NCBI GenBank assembly: GCA_015066845.1
Contig: SVNO01000004.1
Coordinates: 1-58,686 of the forward strand
From: Ruminococcus sp.
GTDB taxonomy: Bacteria; Bacillota; Clostridia; Oscillospirales; Ruminococcaceae
Length of the DNA stretch: 58,686 bases
Direction: 5' to 3'
Below the pieces are notes generated by a model that saw nothing but the letters and a program-made list of their open reading frames with translations, was not told the origin of the DNA and did not search any database. This document shows positions 8,757 through 18,395 of the stretch, piece after piece. Positions within the stretch are counted from its first letter, which is position 1, and every line of letters starts with the position of its first letter. The translations under genes and the position numbers were made by a program.

Positions 8757-9664
8757 ACGGAATCATCTGCATTGATAAGCCGCAGGGCTTCACTTCCTTT
8801 GATGTTATCGGAAAGCTGCGCGGCATTCTGAAAATGCGCCGCCTTGGGCACAGCGGAACGCTTGACCCCATGGCAACGGGTGTACTGCCGGTTTTTGTCG
8901 GTTTTGCGACAAAAGCCTGCGGCATTCTGCCCGATGAGCGAAAAGCCTATATTGCACAGTTCCGGCTCGGACAGGTGAGCGATACGCTCGACTCTACGGG
9001 CACAATTCTCGAAGAACATGATGCTTCCGGTGTGACGGAAGCAATGCTCCGCGCCGTATTGCCGCAGTTTACAGGCGAAATCGACCAGATTCCGCCCATG
9101 TATTCCGCAGTATCCGTGGACGGCAAGCGGCTGTATGAGCTGGCGCGTGAGGGCAAGGTCGTGGAACGCAAGGCAAGACGTGTCCATGTCGAATCCCTTG
9201 CACTGACTGCATTCCATCCGGAAACAGGGGAGGGGACGCTGGAAATTCACTGCGGCAGCGGTGTCTATGTCCGCACCATTCTCCACGACATCGGACAGGA
9301 ACTCGGCTGCGGTGCAGTCATGACGGCATTACGGCGCACGATGTCCAATGGTCTGCCCATTGAACGCTGCGTGACATTTGAACAGATTCAAAAGCTTGCC
9401 GAGGAAGGCAGAGTGGAGGAAGTCCTGATGCCCATCAGCGAAGCATTTGCCGCTTTGCCGCAGCTGCATCTGAATGCGCAGCAGACCGTACATTACCGCA
9501 ACGGCGTAAAACTGGGACTTTCCCAACTGAAAACACAGCTGACCGGCGCACAGCAATATGCAGTCTATGGCGAGCCGGACGGCTTTCTCGGTACGGCAGC
9601 GGTTGACAGGGAACAGAACTGTCTGCGAGTGGAACGCAATCTCTGCGCACCAAAGCAAATGTGA
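8753..9664 (+). CDS. truB: tRNA pseudouridine-55 synthase TruB
   Basis: A 303-residue pseudouridine synthase acting on U55 of the tRNA T-loop. The catalytic Asp38 is in HSGTLDPMATGVLP; the KP motif (IDKPQGFTSFD) and VYVRTILHDIG are present. Translation starts at GTG 8753, overlapping the nrnA stop by four bases (GTGA). A C-terminal segment (VHYRNGVKLGL) fits a PUA-like domain. Confidence 0.95.
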   Translation: MNGIICIDKPQGFTSFDVIGKLRGILKMRRLGHSGTLDPMATGVLPVFVGFATKACGILPDERKAYIAQFRLGQVSDTLDSTGTILEEHDASGVTEAMLRAVLPQFTGEIDQIPPMYSAVSVDGKRLYELAREGKVVERKARRVHVESLALTAFHPETGEGTLEIHCGSGVYVRTILHDIGQELGCGAVMTALRRTMSNGLPIERCVTFEQIQKLAEEGRVEEVLMPISEAFAALPQLHLNAQQTVHYRNGVKLGLSQLKTQLTGAQQYAVYGEPDGFLGTAAVDREQNCLRVERNLCAPKQM

Positions 9665-9673
9665 GGTGGCATA

Positions 9674-10555
9674 GTGGGAAACATCACAACTGCACCGACT
9701 GCCGTCGCACTGGGCTTGTTCGACGGTGTGCATCTCGGACACCGCCGCATTCTGGAGCGAATCAGCGGTCAGAAGAAAAACGGTCTGATACCGTGCGTTT
9801 TCACGTTCGCCGCAGAGTCCGTCAGCTTCAAGCATGAAGCGGCTCTGGAGTATCTTTACCCGACTGCGCAAAAATGCTGCCTGCTGCAGGAATGCGGCAT
9901 GGAACGTATCTATCATCCCCCTTTTTCGCAGGTCTGCAATATGGACGGTGAAACCTTTGTACAGGAAATTCTGCTGCATCGTTTTTCTGCCGCCCATGTC
10001 TGCTGCGGTGCGGATTTCCGCTTTGGCAGGGCAGCTGCATGGAATGCTCAGGATTTACAGGAATTCGGGACAAAATACGGCTTTTCAGTTGAAATTGCAG
10101 AGGATGTCTGTCAGGACGGACAGCCCGTATCCTCCAGCCGTATCCGAACCTTGCTCAGAAACGGGGAGCTTGCACAGGCAAATCTGCTGCTCGGCTCTCC
10201 CTATACAATTGCACAAACCGTCAGTCACGGTGCACAGCTTGGACGCACCATCGGCTTTCCGACCATCAATCAGGTCTTTGCCGAACGTCAGCTTGTGCCA
10301 AAATTCGGCGTGTATGCGTCAGAAACCATCGTTGACGGCGTGAAATATCCGTCACTGACCAATGTCGGCATGAAGCCAACGGTCAATTATGACGGAATGC
10401 CGCTTGCAGAAACCTATCTCATCGGATTTGCAGGCGATTTATATGGAAAACGATTACCGGTTTCCCTGCGGCGATTTCTGCGGCAGGAGATGAAATTCGA
10501 TTCCCTCGAAGCGCTTACTGCACAGATGCAGCAGGATTTGCAGGAATGCCGGTAA
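9674..10555 (+). CDS. ribF: Bifunctional riboflavin kinase/FAD synthetase RibF
   Basis: A 293-residue enzyme making FMN and FAD. The N-terminal nucleotidyltransferase has [16 protein letters not shown] with its GH motif and the SSSRIRTLL segment. The flavokinase domain begins at [17 protein letters not shown] (about residue 180). It starts at GTG 9674 after GAGGTGGC. Its place after truB is conserved in Gram-positives. Confidence 0.95.
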   Translation: MGNITTAPTAVALGLFDGVHLGHRRILERISGQKKNGLIPCVFTFAAESVSFKHEAALEYLYPTAQKCCLLQECGMERIYHPPFSQVCNMDGETFVQEILLHRFSAAHVCCGADFRFGRAAAWNAQDLQEFGTKYGFSVEIAEDVCQDGQPVSSSRIRTLLRNGELAQANLLLGSPYTIAQTVSHGAQLGRTIGFPTINQVFAERQLVPKFGVYASETIVDGVKYPSLTNVGMKPTVNYDGMPLAETYLIGFAGDLYGKRLPVSLRRFLRQEMKFDSLEALTAQMQQDLQECR

Positions 10556-10574
10556 TCCGATAAGGAGTATCATT

Positions 10575-12029
10575 ATGGAACAGAAAAGAGTCAGAACCCG
10601 ATTTGCACCCAGTCCCACGGGCTATATGCACATCGGCAATCTTCGCACGGCACTGTACACCTACCTCATTGCCAAGCAGAACGGCGGCGACTTCATTCTT
10701 CGTATCGAGGACACCGACCAGGGACGCTATGTGGAGGGTGCTGTGGACGTGATTTATTCCACCCTGCGCAAGGCAGGTCTGCATTGGGATGAAGGTCCGG
10801 ACATCGGCGGCCCTGTTGGCCCGTATGTACAGTCCGAGCGCATGGGCATGTTCAAGGAATATGCCGAAAAGCTGGTGGAATCCGGACATGCCTACTATTG
10901 CTTCTGCGATAAGGAGCGACTGGAGGAAATGCGCAGGGCAAACGAAGGCTCAAAGGATGTACTTGCCTATGACCGCCACTGCCGCAATCTTTCCAAGGAA
11001 GAAGTGGAAGCCAAGCTTGCTGCCGGCATTCCCTATGTCATCCGTCAGAAAATGCCCATCGAGGGCACAACCACCTTCCATGACGAGGTGTATGGTGACA
11101 TTACCGTGGACAATGCAGAGCTTGATGACCAGATCCTCATTAAAACTGACGGTATGCCCACTTATAATTTCGCAAACGTTGTCGATGACCACACCATGGG
11201 CATTACCCATGTAGTAAGAGGCAATGAATACCTGTCCTCCGCACCGAAGTACAATCTGCTGTACGAGGCATTCGGCTGGGATGTACCGACCTATATCCAT
11301 TGCTCCCCCGTTATGCGCGACCAGCAGCACAAGCTCTCCAAGCGTGACGGTGACGCGTCCTTCGAGGATCTGATGGCAAAGGGCTGTGTTGCCGAGGCAG
11401 TTGTGAATTTCATTGCACTGCTTGGCTGGGCACCCAAGGGCGAACAGGAGATCTATTCTCTGGAGGAGCTGGTGCAGGAATTCGACATTCACGGCATCAG
11501 CAAATCACCGGCAATCTTTGACCCGATGAAGCTCAAGGCAATCAATGCTGCGTACATCCGCAACATGACACCGGAGGTATTCTCCGCGGCAGTCCGTCCC
11601 TATCTGGAGGATGCACTCACGCGCCGTGATATTGATTTTGACGTACTCGCACAGGTACTCCAGAACAGAACGGAGCTGTTCACGGATGTGGCAGAGCAGG
11701 TGGATTTCATTGATGCACTGCCGGAATATGACATTGAGATGTACCGTCACAAGAAGATGAAAACCACACCGGAAACTGCACTGGAAGCATTGCAGCTGGT
11801 ACTTCCTGTACTGGAAAATCTGGATACATGGAATGTGGAATCCATTCACAAGGCGATTTTCGATCTGATTGCAGAAAAGGAAGTCAAGAACGGCTGGATG
11901 CTCTGGCCTGTCCGCACGGCAGTAGCCGGAAAGCAGGTCACTCCCGGCGGCGGTGTAGAGCTTTGCGCAATTCTGGGCAAAGAGGACACACTGGCAAGAA
12001 TCCGCAAGGGAATTGAAAAGCTGTCCTGA
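10575..12029 (+). CDS. gltX: Glutamyl-tRNA synthetase
   Basis: A 484-residue class Ic synthetase. The HIGH-type motif is [11 protein letters not shown] near residues 12-22. The KMSKS loop is KLSKRDGD near residue 252. A C-terminal anticodon-binding helical domain follows. ATG 10575 has AAGGAG upstream. As in many Firmicutes it may be a non-discriminating GluRS charging tRNA-Gln as well, which cannot be decided here. It is the last clear member of the operon. Confidence 0.96.
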   Translation: MEQKRVRTRFAPSPTGYMHIGNLRTALYTYLIAKQNGGDFILRIEDTDQGRYVEGAVDVIYSTLRKAGLHWDEGPDIGGPVGPYVQSERMGMFKEYAEKLVESGHAYYCFCDKERLEEMRRANEGSKDVLAYDRHCRNLSKEEVEAKLAAGIPYVIRQKMPIEGTTTFHDEVYGDITVDNAELDDQILIKTDGMPTYNFANVVDDHTMGITHVVRGNEYLSSAPKYNLLYEAFGWDVPTYIHCSPVMRDQQHKLSKRDGDASFEDLMAKGCVAEAVVNFIALLGWAPKGEQEIYSLEELVQEFDIHGISKSPAIFDPMKLKAINAAYIRNMTPEVFSAAVRPYLEDALTRRDIDFDVLAQVLQNRTELFTDVAEQVDFIDALPEYDIEMYRHKKMKTTPETALEALQLVLPVLENLDTWNVESIHKAIFDLIAEKEVKNGWMLWPVRTAVAGKQVTPGGGVELCAILGKEDTLARIRKGIEKLS

Positions 12030-12044
12030 TAAAACAGAATGTAA

Positions 12045-12085
12045 AGGCAATACCGCACAAAGACCGCCTGCGGCGCAGTTCCGGG
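12045..12085. repeat. Partial copy of the GGCAATACCGC repeat family
   Basis: AGGCAATACCGCACAAAGA followed by CCGCCTGCGGCGCAG matches the ends of the fuller element at 51188-51361. Only one recognisable end is present here. Confidence 0.55.
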
Positions 12086-12177
12086 GAAATCCACCGGAAC
12101 ATGCTGCGTTCTACATACTGATTTTTAGAATGCTGTCACAGATTTGACACAAAGTACTGCTATACTTAGAAAGCATG

Positions 12178-12207
12178 ATACTGTCCCGCTGCATGGTGGG
12201 ACAGTAT
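12178..12207 (+). other. Hairpin upstream of the GldA-like gene
   Basis: ATACTGTCC pairs with GGACAGTAT across an 11-12 base loop, about 40 bases before the start codon. There is no U-tract, so it is a leader structure or operator-like inverted repeat. Confidence 0.45.
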
Positions 12208-12245
12208 GTGCGGCAATACCGAAATATAAAAGGAGGTCACCCCGC

Positions 12246-13214
12246 ATGATTGAAGTCAGAAATCTGACAAAGCATTACGGCGATAAAAAAGCCGTCAATG
12301 ATATTAGTTTTACAGTGGAAGATGGCGAGATTCTGGGATTTCTCGGCCCGAACGGTGCCGGTAAATCCACTACCATGAATATGCTCACCGGCTATATCTC
12401 CTCCACCTCCGGTCAGGCACTCATCAACGGCGTGGATGTGCTGGAAGACCCCATCAAGGCAAAAGCACAAATCGGCTATCTGCCGGAAATTCCGCCGCTG
12501 TATCTGGATATGACCGTTAAGGCATACCTGAATTTTGTCTACGACCTGAAAAAATGCAAGCTCCCCAGACGCTCCCACCTCAAGGATGTCTGCACACTCT
12601 GCAAAATCAAGGACGTGGAAAACCGCCTGATCAAAAACCTCTCCAAGGGCTATAAACAGCGCGTGGGACTGGCACAGGCACTCGTGGGCAATCCCCCCGT
12701 TCTCATCCTTGACGAGCCGACCGTAGGTCTTGACCCGAAGCAGATCATCGACATCCGTACCCTCATCAAGCGTCTGGGCAAGAACCATACTGTTATCCTC
12801 TCCTCCCACATCCTGTCCGAAATTCAGGCAGTCTGTGACCGCGTGATCATCATCAACAAGGGCGTTGTGGCTGCGGATGATACTGCCACAAACCTCTCCA
12901 ATAAGGTTACTACCGACCATCGCGTGATCGTTCGCATTGACGGCGAAAAGTCCGAAGTGCTGCAGGCGATCCGCGCACTGGACGGCATCAAGTATGTCCG
13001 TGCGGATATGGAGCGCGAGGCTGGTATCTATGAATATGAAATCGAAGCAGAGCCGGGCACGGATATCCGCCGCGAAATTAACCGCATTGTACGCGAAAAC
13101 GGCTGGAATATCCTCCTGCTGCGTACCATGGAAATGACGCTGGAGGACATCTTCCTCAAAATCACCATGGGCGAAAATGTACTCGGCAATGACGAAAAGG
13201 AGGCAAAGGCATAA
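12246..13214 (+). CDS. ABC transporter ATP-binding protein (GldA-like)
   Basis: A 322-residue ATPase with Walker A GPNGAGKST near residue 37, signature LSKGYKQR and Walker B VLILDEPTVGLDP. The C-terminal about 90 residues resemble the regulatory tail of CcmA/GldA-type ATPases. ATG 12246 has AGGAGGTCACC upstream; in-frame extensions to 12144 run through the leader hairpin and are not preferred. It overlaps the permease by one base, so the two form one transporter. Confidence 0.9.
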   Translation: MIEVRNLTKHYGDKKAVNDISFTVEDGEILGFLGPNGAGKSTTMNMLTGYISSTSGQALINGVDVLEDPIKAKAQIGYLPEIPPLYLDMTVKAYLNFVYDLKKCKLPRRSHLKDVCTLCKIKDVENRLIKNLSKGYKQRVGLAQALVGNPPVLILDEPTVGLDPKQIIDIRTLIKRLGKNHTVILSSHILSEIQAVCDRVIIINKGVVAADDTATNLSNKVTTDHRVIVRIDGEKSEVLQAIRALDGIKYVRADMEREAGIYEYEIEAEPGTDIRREINRIVRENGWNILLLRTMEMTLEDIFLKITMGENVLGNDEKEAKA

Positions 13215-13918
13215 TGGGTGCGATTTACAGACGTGAAATAGGCGCGTTTTTCTCCTCCGGCATCGCCTATGTATTCCTTGCAGTATTCTATGTATTCGCC
13301 GGATATTTCTTTTCCATCACCACACTGGCAGTTGGTTCTGCCAATATGGCTGGCATGTTTTCCAACCTCTTTCTGATCATCATTTTCCTCATCCCGATTC
13401 TGACCATGCGTCTGTTCAGTGAGGAAAAGAAACAGAAAACCGAACAGGGCTTGCTCACAGCCCCCGTGTCCCTGACTTCCATTGTGCTGGGTAAGTATTT
13501 CGCTGCCCTCACATTATTTACCATCGGCATCAGCATTGTGTTCGTCTATGGCTTCATCCTGAGCCTGTTCGGTACTGTGCAGTGGCTGACGCTCGTGTCC
13601 AATTTCCTTGCCCTGTTCCTGCTCGGTGCAGCGTTCAGTGCAGTGGGCGTGTTCATTTCCTCCCTGACAGAAAATCAGGTCATTGCCGCTGTCGGCAGCT
13701 TTGTATGCCTGATGATGCTGTACATGATCGATGTCATTGCATCCACTGTCAATGTGGCATGGATTCAGGAATTCCTCTATGACATGTCCTTCTATTCCCG
13801 TTACTATGAATTTACCTGCGGTATTTTCAACCTCTCCAGTGTGCTGTTCTATGTCAGCACGGCAGTACTGTTCAACTTCTTTACTGTCAGAGTGTTTGAA
13901 AAAAGACGCTGGAGCTAA
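13214..13918 (+). CDS. ABC-2 type permease (GldF-like)
   Basis: A 234-residue integral membrane protein with about six hydrophobic segments (for example FFSSGIAYVFLAVFYVFAGYF and IIIFLIPILTMRLFSEEKKQ). The MRLFSEEKKQKTEQGLLTAPVS loop is typical of ABC-2 permeases of this type. It pairs with the upstream ATPase and the downstream GldG-like protein. Confidence 0.88.
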   Translation: MGAIYRREIGAFFSSGIAYVFLAVFYVFAGYFFSITTLAVGSANMAGMFSNLFLIIIFLIPILTMRLFSEEKKQKTEQGLLTAPVSLTSIVLGKYFAALTLFTIGISIVFVYGFILSLFGTVQWLTLVSNFLALFLLGAAFSAVGVFISSLTENQVIAAVGSFVCLMMLYMIDVIASTVNVAWIQEFLYDMSFYSRYYEFTCGIFNLSSVLFYVSTAVLFNFFTVRVFEKRRWS

Positions 13919-13930
13919 GGAGGCAGTACG

Positions 13931-15601
13931 ATGGCTGAGAATGAAAAGGAATTGCAGCAGGAGGCTGCATCCGGACAGCAGGAAACACCTGCTGTATCCG
14001 CAGACGCTCCCGTAAAGGCTGAAAAGCCTGCAAAGGAGAAGAAATCCGCAAAAATGAGCGCGGGTACAAAGAAGAAATTCAAGTACGGCGCACTGGCTGC
14101 GGCAATTACCGCAGTCGTGACGGCAATCGTCATTGTGGTCAATGTCCTCGTGAGCAAGGTGGTGGAAAAATACCCCGTCAAGCTCGACCTGACAAAGAGC
14201 GCGATGTATGAAATTTCCGATGAAACCATCGAATATCTCAAGTCCCTCGAAGAAGAAGTGGATTTCACAGTTCTGATGGATGAGAGCAATTTCCAGACAA
14301 GCGGCACTTATCTGAAGATGGCGCACGAGATTCTCGAACGCTATACCCAGTATTCCGACAAAATCACCCTGCGCTATGTGGACCCGACCAAGAATCCGGA
14401 CGTGGTCAACAAGTATCAGGAACACTATACCGGCACACTGACCACCGGTGACGTGGTGGTATCCAATGCCGCAGACGCAACAAAAATGCGCGTGGTGAAT
14501 GTCAACAACATGTTCACCTATGACCAGGAGAAGTACTACTATATGCAGTACGGCTACTATTCACTGGAGGACTGCATCACCGCATTCACAGGCGAACAGT
14601 CTTTGACCTCCGCACTGCTGTATGTAACGGATGCTGACCCTGTAAACGTTGCCCTGATCTCCATCGCAAACGGCGAGCCGATCTTCAATGCAGGCAGCGG
14701 TGCTTATTCTGTGGCGATCTTTGCACAGAACCTGAGCAAGAACGGCTATGATGTCACCGAAATCGACCTGTATAACAATGCACTCGACCCGTCGGAATTC
14801 GACATGCTCGTGCTCCCTGCACCGGTCAACGACCTGACAGAGGACGCAGTGGAGAAAATCTCCGCATTCCTCTATAATGACGGCGCATATGGCAGAAACC
14901 TGATTTATTTTGCCGACATTTCACAGGGCGCGACACCCCGTCTTGACGCACTGCTTGAAACATGGGGCATCCGTGTGGAAAAGACCTTTGCTGTTGAGAG
15001 CGACAAGAATGCTGCACAGATCGTCAGCGTCATTTCCGGCGGTATGACTGTACAGGTGGGCGCACCGACAGCAACCATTTCCGATGAGGACTACAGCAAG
15101 AACATGGCAAATACCAATCTGCCGATTCCGGCACCGTTCTGCCGTCCCATCACCCTGCTCTGGGAATCCCAGACCAGCGGCATTACCTCCGCGCTGCTCA
15201 AATCCTCTCAATCCGTCTACCTCAGCGAGCTTGGCAGTGAGGAAGAACAGGACACCACACCCGATGGCGCACAGACCATTGCAGCGGTATCCAGACGGCA
15301 AATCAGCGGCGACAATAACGAAATCCTGCGCAGCAGCATCATGGTATTCGGTTCAATGATGCTCACGGATTACAACATCATGCAGGACGCTGCATACAAC
15401 AATGCAGAATACCTCATGAGCGCGGTCAATACCATGACCGGCAAGGGCAACAGCCTGATCATTGCACAGAAGGATCTGGCAAAGGAAACCATTACCATTG
15501 AACAGGGTGAGCTGAAGGTGGTCAATCTGGTACTCTATACCATTCCGTTCATTGTAGTTGTCATTGGTATTGTGGTATTTGTAAGGAGAAGAAACAAATG
15601 A
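13931..15601 (+). CDS. GldG-like ABC auxiliary protein
   Basis: A 556-residue protein with an acidic/Lys-rich cytoplasmic N-tail and one membrane segment at about 53-75. A long extracytoplasmic domain with the Gld-type start KLDLTKSAMYEISDETIEYLKSL follows, then a second membrane segment near the C-terminus (YTIPFIVVVIGIVVFVRRR). This matches the ABC_transp_aux family found with GldA/GldF. In non-gliding Firmicutes the substrate is unknown. It overlaps the next gene by four bases. Confidence 0.85.
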   Translation: MAENEKELQQEAASGQQETPAVSADAPVKAEKPAKEKKSAKMSAGTKKKFKYGALAAAITAVVTAIVIVVNVLVSKVVEKYPVKLDLTKSAMYEISDETIEYLKSLEEEVDFTVLMDESNFQTSGTYLKMAHEILERYTQYSDKITLRYVDPTKNPDVVNKYQEHYTGTLTTGDVVVSNAADATKMRVVNVNNMFTYDQEKYYYMQYGYYSLEDCITAFTGEQSLTSALLYVTDADPVNVALISIANGEPIFNAGSGAYSVAIFAQNLSKNGYDVTEIDLYNNALDPSEFDMLVLPAPVNDLTEDAVEKISAFLYNDGAYGRNLIYFADISQGATPRLDALLETWGIRVEKTFAVESDKNAAQIVSVISGGMTVQVGAPTATISDEDYSKNMANTNLPIPAPFCRPITLLWESQTSGITSALLKSSQSVYLSELGSEEEQDTTPDGAQTIAAVSRRQISGDNNEILRSSIMVFGSMMLTDYNIMQDAAYNNAEYLMSAVNTMTGKGNSLIIAQKDLAKETITIEQGELKVVNLVLYTIPFIVVVIGIVVFVRRRNK

Positions 15602-17187
15602 TGGATGAGGAGAAACAGAACCTTTCCGAACAGGAGGAGCTTGCGCAGGCTGGCATGGACACCTTTTTTGCCGATGCCCCTGCAGCGCAGGCAAAGCAGG
15701 AGAAATCCGGTGGTATGTCGAAGAATGTCAAGGCACTCATTGCCAGCGTTTCCGTACTGGTGCTTCTGGGCGGCGGTCTGGCTGCGGCAATGACTGCGAC
15801 AATGCTGCATGACAAGGGCAATGGTGATGGTGACAGCTCTGGCTCTGTACAGAATACAACGGAAGCGACAGAGATGATTTCTCTGAACGAATCCCTTGCG
15901 GAGGATGTCACAAAGGTGGAAATCTCCGCAAAGGAGGATTTCACTGTCTACCGCAGTGCAGAAGCTACGGAGGATGCTGAGGCTGTCTACAGCATCAAGG
16001 GCATGGAGGATATTCCGATGAATAAGAATCTCCTCTCGACAGTGGTGCGCAATGCCAGTGCCCTGTCTGCCAATTCCCTTGTGGAGGAGGATGCAAAGGA
16101 TCTTGGCAAATACGGACTTGCACAGCCTGCTGCGGATGTGACAATGCATTACGCGGACGGTGCATCGTTCCAGATTGCCATTGGTGACGAATCCCCTCTG
16201 GACAACACCGCGACTTATTGTGCAGTGGACGGGGATGTGTATCTTGTCAAGTCCACACTGATGTCCAATTACTGCACAGAACCCTCGTTCTTTGTGACGA
16301 ATACAATTCTGGAAGAACCGGACGAGGCGGATTATCCGATTATCGAATCCGTGCGCATTCAGCGCGAGGATCTGGACTATGATATTTATCTGGAATATGC
16401 CGATGACGGCGAATCCAGCGGCGGAACAGTGGCAGCCCATGTCATGCGTGAGCCGGTCTTTGTCTACCTCAGCCCTGAAAAATCCACGGATGTGACGCAT
16501 GGCATGTTCGGTCTGACGGCACTGGAAAATACAGCAGTGCATCCGACGGACAGCCAGCTGCAGCAGGCAGGCATTCTTGAACCGTTCTGTACGGTGGAGA
16601 TGGCTTGCGATGATGGCAATACCTATCAGCTCTATCTTGGCAACACCTACACCTCCGCTTCCGGTACAAAATGCTATTACGCATACCTTGAGGGCGTGGA
16701 TGTGCTGTACGGCGTATCCGAAACCAGTGCGGTATGGGCAACCATGCAGCCGGGGGATATTACCTCTGCGAATATTTTCGGTACTATGGTGTGGGATATT
16801 GCCACGCTGGATGTAACAGCAGGCGACAAGAAGCTGAAATTTGAAGGTGAGGGCAACAAGGACGAATACCATGTCACCAAAAACGGCACTCCCTGCGATA
16901 AGGAGCGATTCCGCTTGTTCTATCGCTTTATTCTCAGCATTTACGGCGAGGAGCTTTGTCTGGGTGAAGAAATTCCGGACGCTGCGCCCGATGCGTCCAT
17001 CCATGTGGTGACACAGGATGGTGAGGAGGATTACACCGTAAAATTCTATCGGCTCGATCACCTGAATATGATGGTAACGATGAACGATGAGCCTGTATAT
17101 CGCATCCGTTCTTCCTGTCTGGACACACTTGCACACAACATGGAGATTTTTGACACCGAAGAAGAATTCACCTTAACATGGCGGTAA
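15598..17187 (+). CDS. DUF4340-like membrane-anchored protein
   Basis: A 529-residue protein with a cytoplasmic N-tail, one membrane segment (VKALIASVSVLVLLGGGLAAAM, about 41-65) and a large outside domain made of repeated beta-rich units, typical of DUF4340 proteins that follow GldG in such operons. The start overlaps the GldG-like stop (ATGA); a second ATG follows at 15601. It probably completes a GldA/F/G-type envelope complex. Confidence 0.78.
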   Translation: MMDEEKQNLSEQEELAQAGMDTFFADAPAAQAKQEKSGGMSKNVKALIASVSVLVLLGGGLAAAMTATMLHDKGNGDGDSSGSVQNTTEATEMISLNESLAEDVTKVEISAKEDFTVYRSAEATEDAEAVYSIKGMEDIPMNKNLLSTVVRNASALSANSLVEEDAKDLGKYGLAQPAADVTMHYADGASFQIAIGDESPLDNTATYCAVDGDVYLVKSTLMSNYCTEPSFFVTNTILEEPDEADYPIIESVRIQREDLDYDIYLEYADDGESSGGTVAAHVMREPVFVYLSPEKSTDVTHGMFGLTALENTAVHPTDSQLQQAGILEPFCTVEMACDDGNTYQLYLGNTYTSASGTKCYYAYLEGVDVLYGVSETSAVWATMQPGDITSANIFGTMVWDIATLDVTAGDKKLKFEGEGNKDEYHVTKNGTPCDKERFRLFYRFILSIYGEELCLGEEIPDAAPDASIHVVTQDGEEDYTVKFYRLDHLNMMVTMNDEPVYRIRSSCLDTLAHNMEIFDTEEEFTLTWR

Positions 17188-17224
17188 TATACCGCATAAT
17201 GCAGAAATGCGGAAAGGAACAGAT

Positions 17225-17506
17225 ATGGAAAATCAGTTCATGACTTACAAGGGCTATCCCTTGGTACGCACGGAAAACGAGCTGTATCTTGGCTACATGT
17301 CCGATGAATATGTGGTATGGATGCAGTTGGAGCAGCAGCAGGAGGAGGGCGGCATTGCCATTTCCCAGAAGGTGCGGCTCTATCAGATGTCCACGGACGA
17401 CAAGCTTGACCCCATTGAGGCAATTTGCAAGAGCACGGAACGTACCAGTCTGTATGACGCACTGGATGTTGCTGTGACATGGCTTGAGAGAGCGAATAAG
17501 CACTGA
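17225..17506 (+). CDS. Small protein of unknown function
   Basis: A 93-residue soluble protein (MENQFMTYKGYPLVRTENELYLGYMSDEYVVWMQ). ATG 17225 has GGAAAGG upstream; a possible start at 17207 lacks one. It closes the GldAFG-like operon 37 bases after the DUF4340 gene and is followed by a terminator. I do not recognise the family. Confidence 0.75.
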   Translation: MENQFMTYKGYPLVRTENELYLGYMSDEYVVWMQLEQQQEEGGIAISQKVRLYQMSTDDKLDPIEAICKSTERTSLYDALDVAVTWLERANKH

Positions 17507-17514
17507 TGTAATGG

Positions 17515-17540
17515 AAAGCCTGCCCGATTGGGTGGGCTTT
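17515..17540 (+). terminator. Intrinsic terminator of the GldAFG-like operon
   Basis: An 11 bp stem with two G-U pairs (AAAGCCTGCCC / GGGTGGGCTTT), followed by CTCTGTATTT. It starts 8 bases after the stop codon. Confidence 0.7.
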
Positions 17541-17608
17541 CTCTGTATTTCCGGAATGCCTGCCCATGCGGATGCATTCTGCAAATCGAGAAAAATTTCC
17601 CGATACCA

Positions 17609-17637
17609 TTGACAAAAACCATCCGGCTTTGTATAAT
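17609..17637 (+). promoter_or_regulatory. Sigma-A-type promoter of rex
   Basis: TTGACA (17609-17614), a 17-base spacer and TATAAT (17632-17637): both boxes perfect, 44 bases before the rex ATG. Confidence 0.85.
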
Positions 17638-17681
17638 AGAAATAACGGGCTTAGTGCCCATCCAGAAAGGAGGGAGCTTTC

Positions 17682-18371
17682 ATGAGCAATAAACCGAATC
17701 GTGAGAGTAACCAGATGGTTTCCAAACCCACGCTGCGCCGTCTGCCAATGTACCTGACCTACCTCAAAACACAGGCAGAAGCCGGAAAAACCAATATTTC
17801 TGCCACTGCTGTTGCCAACGCCCTCGGACTCAATGAGGTACAGGTGCGCAAGGACTTATCCGCAGCAAGCAAAAGCGGCGGCAAACCGAAAATCGGTTAC
17901 TGCATCGCCAAACTCACTGCCGATCTTGAAGAATTCCTCGGCTACCAGAATACCAAATCTGCCATCCTTGTCGGTGTCGGCAGACTCGGCGGCGCGCTGC
18001 TGTCGTTCCGCGGCTTTCAGGACTGCGGTATGCGCATTGCGGCAGCGTTTGACAATGACCCTCAAAAAATCGGCACGGAAATTGACGGCATCCGCGTCTA
18101 TAATATCGAGGATCTGCCCCATATCTGCAAGCTCATCAATGTCCATATCGGCATCATCACCACCAAGCCCGAAGAAGCGCAGGCTGTTTGTGATACCATG
18201 CTCAGGGGTGGCATCCGTGCCATCTGGAATTTTTCCACCGCACACCTTGATACTTCCCCCGATGTCATTGTCCATCACGAAAATCTTGCCGTATCGCTTG
18301 CCATGATTTCCCATGACCTTGAACGCGTTCTTCGGCAGGAGCAGCGGAGGAATGCGGGCGAAGAACAATAA
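17682..18371 (+). CDS. rex: Redox-sensing transcriptional repressor Rex
   Basis: A 229-residue repressor that senses the NADH/NAD+ ratio and controls fermentation and respiration genes. The N-terminal winged helix has TLRRLPMYLTYLK and ANALGLNEVQVRKDLS. The Rossmann domain carries GVGRLGGALLSF near residue 98 and LPHICKLINVHIGIITTKPE. ATG 17682 follows AAAGGAGGGA. It is a single-gene unit that meets the convergent sfp-type gene. Confidence 0.95.
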   Translation: MSNKPNRESNQMVSKPTLRRLPMYLTYLKTQAEAGKTNISATAVANALGLNEVQVRKDLSAASKSGGKPKIGYCIAKLTADLEEFLGYQNTKSAILVGVGRLGGALLSFRGFQDCGMRIAAAFDNDPQKIGTEIDGIRVYNIEDLPHICKLINVHIGIITTKPEEAQAVCDTMLRGGIRAIWNFSTAHLDTSPDVIVHHENLAVSLAMISHDLERVLRQEQRRNAGEEQ

Positions 18372-18376
18372 AAAAC

Positions 18377-18395
18377 CCCCGTCATACGACAGGGG
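18377..18395 (-). terminator. Terminator between rex and the convergent transferase gene
   Basis: CCCCGTC/GACAGGGG hairpin with loop ATAC (one mismatch). It overlaps the last codons of the minus-strand gene. On the minus strand it is followed by a T-run, so it mainly ends that transcript. Confidence 0.55.

Noticed and set aside
12144-12166. Promoter ahead of the GldA-like gene (TTGACA and TATACT)
   Set aside because: The spacing is only 11 bases, too short for a normal promoter; no better -35 was found.
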